From Dendrobium chrysotoxum (Eukaryota > Streptophyta > Magnoliopsida > Asparagales > Orchidaceae), in assembly GCA_019925795.1 (NCBI GenBank), contig CM034311.1:44611374-44675373 (forward strand): 64,000 nt of DNA, read 5' to 3'. Under the pieces are notes generated by a model. The model was given only the letters and a program-made list of their open reading frames with translations. It searched no databases and was not told where the DNA came from. Shown in pieces: positions 57,356 to 64,000 of the stretch (the stretch's first letter is position 1; each line of letters begins with the position of its first letter). Position numbers and translations under genes: made by a program.

Positions 57356-58170
57356 AGCCCATATCTACTTATGATGCATTTTTCATTTCATGTTTAAACG
57401 CATCATAATATGCATTTTAAAGCTCGAGGTTATAGCTTGTCTTATCTGGTATGTGCACATGTTATACACCCAAAAGCTTTCAAGTAGTTATAATTAGATG
57501 GGCGACCTACTGAAAACTCCATCACAATTTTGAAACTTAGAGCTACATAAAGAGATCTATTGAATATTGTCTGTCTTAAATGTTTTAGGCAAGAATTCTC
57601 TACTCAAACTAGCCTCGGTCATCATGCTTCTTACCCTTTCAAGCAATGTTCTATGTATCCTTTCAGCCAAGCAATTCTATTGTGGTGTATTCACAACGGT
57701 TCTATGCTTGGCCACGCCTTTTTTCTTGCAGCATCTCTAAGAAATCTGAATAATATTCCAAACTGTCATTGATTCACAGCTTCTTTAATCATCTTCCAAC
57801 CTGATTTTCAACAACAATTTTCAACTCTTTAAAAGCATCAATTGCTTGATTCTTTAATTTGGGTACTCTTCGTAAGTAATCATCAATGAAAGATACTAAA
57901 TATTTAGCACCTCTTCTTGATGCAATCCTTGAGGGTCCCAACAAATCATTATGGAAATAATCAAGAATGCTTTAATATTGTGAATTGCTATGTTAAACCT
58001 ACCTTGCTCACATTGTCATGATATAACAAGTTTTTCTTGTTGAGCTCTACAAGTCCTCGTTCACCGATGCGGCTCAGCCTCAAATGCCATATTTTCAAGT
58101 TGTCAATTAATTCCTTGTGAAAATGCAGAAGCTAAGGATCCGAAAACTGTGATTCCCTTAAGTGCATACA
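57356..58170 (-). pseudogene. copia integrase fragment, second copy
   Basis: On the minus strand, 58080-58010 encodes LRLSRIGERGLVELNKKNLL (the pre-integrase motif region). 57950-57790 gives GPSRIASRRGAKYLVSFIDD then AIDAFKELKIVVENQ (integrase core with a catalytic Asp). 57720-57600 gives the C-terminal core. It matches 33560-34260 and continues past the point where that copy is interrupted by an LTR. Frameshifts and stops are present. Confidence 0.75.
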
Positions 58171-58260
58171 GGACATAGACTCAACACAATGCCAAGGGAT
58201 TCGGTTGCTGTAGGAGGCGGATCAGGAGGCTGTAGACAGACGGGTTTGACATATCGGAAG
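58171..58260. other. Junction between copia fragment and LINE
   Basis: A short unassigned segment. The 5' end of the LINE, apparently truncated within ORF1, cannot be placed exactly. Confidence 0.35.
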
Positions 58261-58632
58261 AAATAGATCTTACGGCTGGAGGTTGAGATCCCTATTAAAG
58301 TTTTGGATCAAGACTCGATCATTGAAGAAGAATGTATCGAGGGTGACCTGTTTCAAAAACAACACAAGTTAAAAACCAACCTAAGTAAGAATGTGGGAGA
58401 GGAAGAACAATTAGAGGAAGGTGAAATTACTAATTCCAAGCTTGATGTTTTGGATGGGCCTACCAATAGTGCTAATGAAGTTTCTTTGTTGTCCCCTCCC
58501 CATACTCAAATCACCAACAACAACGATGGATTTACTAAAGTTGGTAAAAAGAAAAATAAAAATGCCAAAGTCCTTAATGGTATGGCATCTAGGGCTACTC
58601 GAAATTCTACTCCCTCCATTTCTAATGGTTAA
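58261..58632 (+). pseudogene. LINE ORF1 C-terminal part
   Basis: Open to TAA at 58630-58632. It encodes an acidic, low-complexity tail (EEEQLEEGEITNSKLDVLDG, then DGFTKVGKKKNKN), typical of the C-terminal end of plant L1 ORF1 proteins after the zinc knuckle. The upstream domains are missing, so it is a truncated remnant. Its stop overlaps the ORF2 start in ATGGTTAA. Confidence 0.65.
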
Positions 58633-61600
58633 AGCCATCATTTGGAACATTCGGGGTGTAGGGAACCTTTCTTCTTTGAATAGGGCTAAAAATTTATGTA
58701 GGATTCATAACATTAATGTTTTGATTTTACTTGAACCTTTAATTTCTTCCACGAAGTTGGATACTGCTCGTATTAATCTGGGTTTTGATTGTTCTTTTAG
58801 CAATTGTACTAATAAGATTTGGATCTTTTGGAAGCATTGGGTTAGTCTTATCATTTTGCATGATTACCCCCAAGTGGTTCATACTTCTATTAAGTTTCTT
58901 CAATTTTCTTGTTACGCATCTTTCATTTATGCTTCTTACTCTATGATTACTAGGAGGACTTTTTGGTCTCAAATTAATGATTTTTCTAATACTATGTCGG
59001 GTGCTTGGATGATTGGTGGTGATTTTAATACAATCACTAATAGTTCTGAGAGGGTGGGTGGTAATCCCCCTAATTTTCGTGCTATGGAAGATTTTAATGA
59101 TATGATTTTAAATGCTAACCTGCATGATATTGGTTTCAGTGGCCATACTTTTACTTGGAATCAGGCTACCATGTGGCAACGATTGGACTGCATTCTTTTT
59201 AATAATAATTGGATTTCTAATTTTCCTTCTACTCACATTGAGCATTTATCTAGAACTCTTTCTGATCATTCTCCTTTGCTTTTAAACATTTTTATGCAGC
59301 AGAATGGTGTTCAAGCCCCTTTTAGATTTCAAAATATGTGGCTTCTTCACGATTCTTTTCTTATCAATGTTGAATATAATTGGCAGGCGCCTTTATTTCC
59401 TTCTGATAACATTGTTGTCATGAAGAGGTTCTGGCTTAAGCTCAAAAGGCTTAAACAGATGTTAAAATGGTGGAATAAATGTATTTTCAAAAACTTATTT
59501 TCTAATATTATTCATGCTGAAAACCAAGTTGTTATGGCTGACAACAACTATATGCTTGATCCTTCTTTGGATAACCTATCTTTATTGAATGGGGAAAAAG
59601 AGGTTTTATTCAAACTTCAAATGCAAGAAGAAGTTTTTTGGAGGCAAAAAGCCGCCTCTAAATTCCTTGTGGAGGGTGATAGGAATACAAAAATTTTCCA
59701 AAATATTGCCAATTATAAGAAGGTTGCTAGTTTTATTCACAAAATTATTAATCCTGATGGCTCTCACATTGAATCTCCTGATTTAATTTATGATTCTGGC
59801 ATTCAATACTTTATTAATGTGTTTAATAAGAATTTCAATCCGATTTTGAATGTTGATTTCTCTTGCATTCCTTCTCTTGTTTCTGAGGAGGATAATATTG
59901 TGCTTACTAAAACTCCTTCTATTGAAGAAATTTGGATGACTATCAAGGATATGAACTCTGATTCTGTTGCCGTTCCTGATGATTTTACTACTACATTTTT
60001 TCAAAAGACATGGCATATCATTAATCCTTACCCCAAAATTTTCACTTCTACCTCTATTGTTCTTATACCCAAAAGTAATAACACTAATTATTGGAGTGAT
60101 TTTAGGCCCATTAGTCTTTGCTCTTTTTTTAACAAACTCACTTCCAAATTGATCATGAATAGAATGGCCAAAATTCTTCCTAATTTGATTTCTTCAGAGC
60201 AAACTGGCTTTGTTAAAGATCATTCTATTTTTGATAATGTTCTCTTGGCCCAAGAATTAGTTCATGATTTGGATGCTAAGATTTGTGGTGGTAATGCTAT
60301 ATTTAAAATTGATATTACCAAAGCATATGACAACCTTAATTGGGATTTTCTCTATACCATGCTTAATACTTTTGGTTTTAGTAATGGCTTTATCAAAATC
60401 ATTAAAAATTGCATTTGAGGATTGTTGCTTCTCCATTATTATTAATGGTAAAAGTCATGGGTTTTTTAAGTCCTCTCATGGACTCAGGCAAGGAGACCCC
60501 CTTTCTCTGGGTTTATTTATTTTAGCGGTGGAATTACTCTCTAGAGGCCTTAACGACCTTTTCAGAAAAAATTCTAAGCTCCAATACCAGACTTTGGGTG
60601 GCTTTCCTATTTCGCATTTGAGTTTTGTGGATGATTTTGTTATTTTCACTAATGGATCCAAAAATATGCTTACTGTTCTCTTTAAGTTTCTTAATATTTT
60701 TCAAAATGCTAGTGGTATGCTGTTTAATCCCCTTAAAAGTTGTTTTATTACCTCCAATTCTATATCTCACCAAAGGATTATGTTTATTCAGAACAATTTT
60801 GGGTTTTATCATAAACAATTACCTCTCAAGTACCTTGGTACTCCTATCTTCAAAGGTAGAAAATAATCTCACTTATTTGGGGATATTTTTGCTAATATTC
60901 AATCTAAACTTTCATCTTGGGCTTTTAACTGTCTTTCTTTTGGTGGTAGATTGATGTTGATTAAAGTGTTTTGTGCTCTATACCTCTCTATTTATTTCAT
61001 ACTTTATACCCTACCAAAAATATTTGCAATAAACTGGAGAGGATTTTTAATAAGCTTTATTGGGGTTTTAAAGATGGTAAATCGGCCATTTGTTGGACTT
61101 CTTGGGATAAGTGCTCTGGTTCCCAAGATAAAGGTAAACTTGGTTTCAAGAATTTAAATGATATGGCTATTGGTTTTTCTTATAAACTGTGGTTTAATTT
61201 AAGAACAAGAAATAGTCTTTGGGCTAAATTCATGGATGCGAAGTACTGTGCTGGCCGGCACCCTCTTTCTACCTTCTTTAAGAAAGGGGACTCTTTTGTT
61301 TGGAAGAGGATCTCTTCCATTAAGTGGGATGCTGAGAAATTTATTCAATGGGGTTTAGGGAGAGGGGATATTTGTTTTTAGCAAGACAACTGGTTAGGGC
61401 CTTTTTTCATTGATAATTTGCTTAATACTCACACTATTAGTACTTGCAAAGTTTCTCAATTTTTTCATGATGGTAAGTGGAATGTGGATTATCTTTCTGA
61501 AATGGTGTCTGACCTTGTTATCAATTATATTATTAAGATTGCCCTACAACTTAACCAGAAGGATTGCATTTTGTTCAATAAATCAAATGATGGTGGCTTC

Positions 61601-62689
61601 AAGTTCAAAGAGGTTTGGCATTCCATTAGAAAACCGTTTCCTAAATCTGTGGCTTTCTCTGCTATTTGGAACAAGGGTATTCCTATTACTTATTCTATCC
61701 TTACTTGGAGAATTTTGCATAACTATATTCCTGTTGATATTAATTTAATCAAGAGAGGTTTAACTATTGTGTCCAAATGCCAATGTTGTTTCCATTTAGA
61801 GGATCTTAATCATGTTTTTGCTAATGGTCCCATTGCCATGAAAGTTTGGCTGTTTTTTGATAACTTATTTCAAAACCAATTCTGTAAGGAGTATTATAAT
61901 ATCAAGAGCATTTTGCATGATTGGTTGACTCCTTGTAAAGGCAACATTCGTAATATTATTTCTGTTATTATTTGTTGGTACTTCTGGAAGAGCAGAAATG
62001 AGTCAAAATATGAGAACATTTGTATGAATGCTTTGAATATTATTATGAAGATTAAAGATAAAATTAAGCAAATCTTTACGGCTAACCTGATTAGTGAAAG
62101 TAATTTAAAGGGGTATCTTTATATTGCTGAGTTCTTTGATATCAAGCTTGCTTCTATGAGTTCTTCTTGCAAAGATATTATTGTTAAATGGTTGAAACCT
62201 CCTTTTGGGGTTCACAAACTCAACACTGATGGGTCTTTTAGAACGGATAAGGCTGGTTGTGGTGGGCTTATCCGTGATCATTTGGGTAATATTGTTATTG
62301 CCTTTGCTGGTCCTTCTCCAATTAAGAATGCTATTTTGGCCGAACTTCATGCTTTGAAATATGGTGTTCAATTGTGTATTTCTTTAGGGATTGATCATAT
62401 TTGGATCGAAGTGGATGCCAAGCTTGTGATCCACTATATCACTAGTAATGCTAATGTCAATCCCTCTTACTTTTACATTATCAGGAAAATTAAACATTAC
62501 CTCTCTCTCATCACTTTTACCATCACTCATATCCATAGAGAGGGCAATTATGCGGCTGATTGGTTGGCTAATATGGGGTGCACTTTACTTGACTTTGTGG
62601 ATTTTCATGGCAATTCGATCAACGGAAACATTAGGGGATTGGTTAGGCTGGACCGTATGGGGATTCCTTATATTAGGCGACAATATTGA
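58625..62689 (+). pseudogene. LINE ORF2: endonuclease, reverse transcriptase, zf-RVT and RNase H
   Basis: The start is ATG at 58625 (MVKAIIWNIRGVGN), in the position expected for the N-terminal endonuclease. Motifs: WNIRGVGN, IGGDFNTI, RLDCILFN and SDHSPLL (endonuclease). Next come VLIPKSNNTNYWSDFRPISL, EQTGFVKDHSI, FKIDITKAYDNLNW, RQGDPLS and FVDDFVIFT (reverse transcriptase), then TWRILHNYIPV and CQCCFHLEDLNHVF (zf-RVT). Last are LNTDGSF, AELHALKYG, IEVDAK and HREGNYAADWLA, giving the D-E-D-D set of RNase H. Breaks: a one-base insertion near 60413, TAA at 60867, a frameshift near 60970 and TAG at 61379. The segment before VLIPK is shorter than usual, suggesting a small deletion. It would otherwise carry out target-primed reverse transcription. 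Confidence 0.85.
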
Positions 62690-63713
62690 TGTTTTATCTA
62701 TTCCTGGCTTTGGCTTCCTGGAGATTTTTTGGAGACACTTGTCGGTTTGGTTATATCTGCTGGTTTGGTTTTTCGTATTTACGTGTTTCCCTTTATCTCT
62801 TTGTAATGTCTATCATTCTTCTTTGGGCCGGTTATTTTTTCTGCATCATTTCCCTTTCTATTGTTGTTTGCTGGAGTGGCTCTTTTTGTTCTACTAGGAC
62901 TATCCCTAACAAGTATGTTGAAAACTGGTTTATCATTAAGCATGAGGATCATTTGTGTGGTTTTGCCCTGATTTTTTTGATTTCCTGGAATTGCATCTAG
63001 GCGCATCAAGAAGGTTATTCTCTTCATGTTTACATCTATAATACTGGTCGGTTTTTGTATGTGGGCAAAAGTGACAGTTGCTCTTGGGAATCAATTTCTA
63101 CTTCTCTGATCTGTAGTTTGCTGTATCACTGCAATTTGGTGTACAATTTTTTTCTGATGAGGTGTTTAATTCTTCTGGGATTTTGGTTTATGCGGAAAGT
63201 ACTCATCAGAGATACCTCTGTGGTTATAGGAAATATGTGAACAATACTCAAAACCAATATTGGAACAATATCCTTACCCTTTTGGAGGTTTCTTTAAGTT
63301 TTTATAGTTTGTTCAAAAGGATATTTGATCACTTATCTACTAATCATTTTTCTGATGTTTTCCCTTTCTTTTATTATCTATTCACTACCATTGTCCCTGC
63401 AGACCTCTTTTTGTGCAGGTTTTTGGAGATTCTTTCTCGTTTTCTACAGGGACATTTTTTGGTCGAGAAGATTGAGCTGAATGTGACACTCATCATCTTC
63501 TCCATGTGTATTGTTACTTTAGTTTTTCGTAGAATGTTTCTAGGCTTGCATGTACTTTTATTTAGTAAGGACTTCTGGCTCTTAGATTCTTTTTGCATTT
63601 TTTATGTAGCTCTTTTGAGCAGTAGTGAGGTGGAGGTTCTTTTAAGGACCTTGTAATCCCCTTTTTAATTAACACGAAGGCCCGACAGAGGGCCTTCGGG
63701 CCCGACAGAGGGT

Positions 63714-63756
<43 letters not shown>
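62690..63756 (+). other. LINE 3'-untranslated region and C/A tail
   Basis: About 1 kb of T-rich sequence follows ORF2. Open frames here (62686-63000, 63162-63656) are T-rich and unsupported. CGGGCCCGACAGAGGG is repeated in a 20-base unit at 63679-63712, then C(32) and A(10). Confidence 0.7.
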
Positions 63757-64000
63757 GAAGAAGACAGAAGATCTGTAGGCTGAAGAAGAGAGTCTTCGAA
63801 CGACTATGATCGGGCTATATGAGGTAGTTCACGTGTGGGTTGAAGGTCGGTTGGGTATAGTGTTGGAGGCGGGCTGCTGGAAGAACAGGAAAAAAGATAG
63901 ACGTTTTTTTTTCTTCTGGTTTTAATGAGAGTGGGGTGGATTGTCGAGGCCGGCGCAGGATTTACGGGAAGCTACCGCGTTGTCAGCACTCCACGGAGGT
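63757..64000. other. Right edge of window
   Basis: Purine-rich start (GAAGAAGACAGAAGATC) then mixed sequence. No gene recognised. It may be the beginning of another element. Confidence 0.35.

Larger units (their letters stand above)
58261..63756 (+). mobile_element. L1-type LINE with plant RNase H domain
   Basis: Order: ORF1 C-terminal part, ORF2 endonuclease, reverse transcriptase, zf-RVT, RNase H, about 1 kb 3'-untranslated region, then 32 C followed by 10 A (63715-63756). It is 5'-truncated, because ORF1 lacks its DUF4283 and knuckle region. ORF2 is almost complete, with only about four breaks, so this LINE is younger than the minus-strand LINE at 20.6-33.4 kb. The two are different lineages, since only this one has RNase H. 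Confidence 0.85.

Noticed and set aside
62686..63656. T-rich frames after LINE ORF2
   Set aside because: Phe/Leu-rich products of T-rich 3'-untranslated sequence, with no motif.

Overview
The window is nuclear DNA from a flowering plant. It is AT-rich, has spliced genes with GT-AG and GC-AG introns, and is dominated by plant transposable elements: Ty1/copia, Ty3/gypsy, L1 and RTE LINEs, CACTA, hAT, Helitron and MITEs. No bacterial-type operon, CRISPR array, rRNA or tRNA gene was seen. The species cannot be fixed from the sequence alone.

The host-gene theme is a tandem + strand array of three tropinone-reductase-like short-chain dehydrogenase/reductase (SDR) loci. Copy 2 (41063-44027, five exons, predicted 265 aa) is intact and has the full SDR catalytic set. 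Copy 1 (1100-17524) is broken by point mutations and a roughly 15 kb intron full of transposons. Copy 3 (49659-50091) keeps only its last two exons and is followed by a short duplicate of its own C-terminal coding region. Copies 1 and 2 share a GC donor at intron 3.

Region 1-17.5 kb is a nest of elements. The SDR pseudogene holds a decayed copia element (1994-5938) and an old CACTA element (from 6174). The CACTA holds a hAT element (6917-14951) with a perfect 8-bp target duplication. The hAT holds a 7-kb Helitron (7362-14322). The Helitron carries an intronless RING-H2 E3 ligase pseudogene and a MORC-type ATPase gene fragment.

Region 17.5-36 kb is retroelement debris on the minus strand: a copia LTR and gag, a copia RT piece, and a near full-length L1 LINE (about 33.36-20.61 kb). 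The LINE is split by a 7.2-kb TG...CA insertion flanked by AACCC. Beyond it lie a copia integrase piece and an LTR with its primer-binding site. A gypsy gag piece at about 19.2 kb is on the + strand.

Region 36.7-50.2 kb holds a hAT MITE, a 134-nt foldback, a 1.8-kb solo LTR, the intact SDR gene, several small foldbacks, and an inverted second copy of the same LTR. The second LTR is split by a 2.87-kb CACTA whose two ends are about 1-kb inverted arms. SDR copy 3 follows.

Region 50-58.2 kb holds a Toc159-like GTPase fragment, gypsy LTR-type sequence in both orientations, a long CA/TA microsatellite and a second copia integrase piece. Region 58.2-63.76 kb is a + strand L1 LINE with a C-terminal plant-type RNase H, overlapping ORF1/ORF2, and an unusual C(32)A(10) 3' end.
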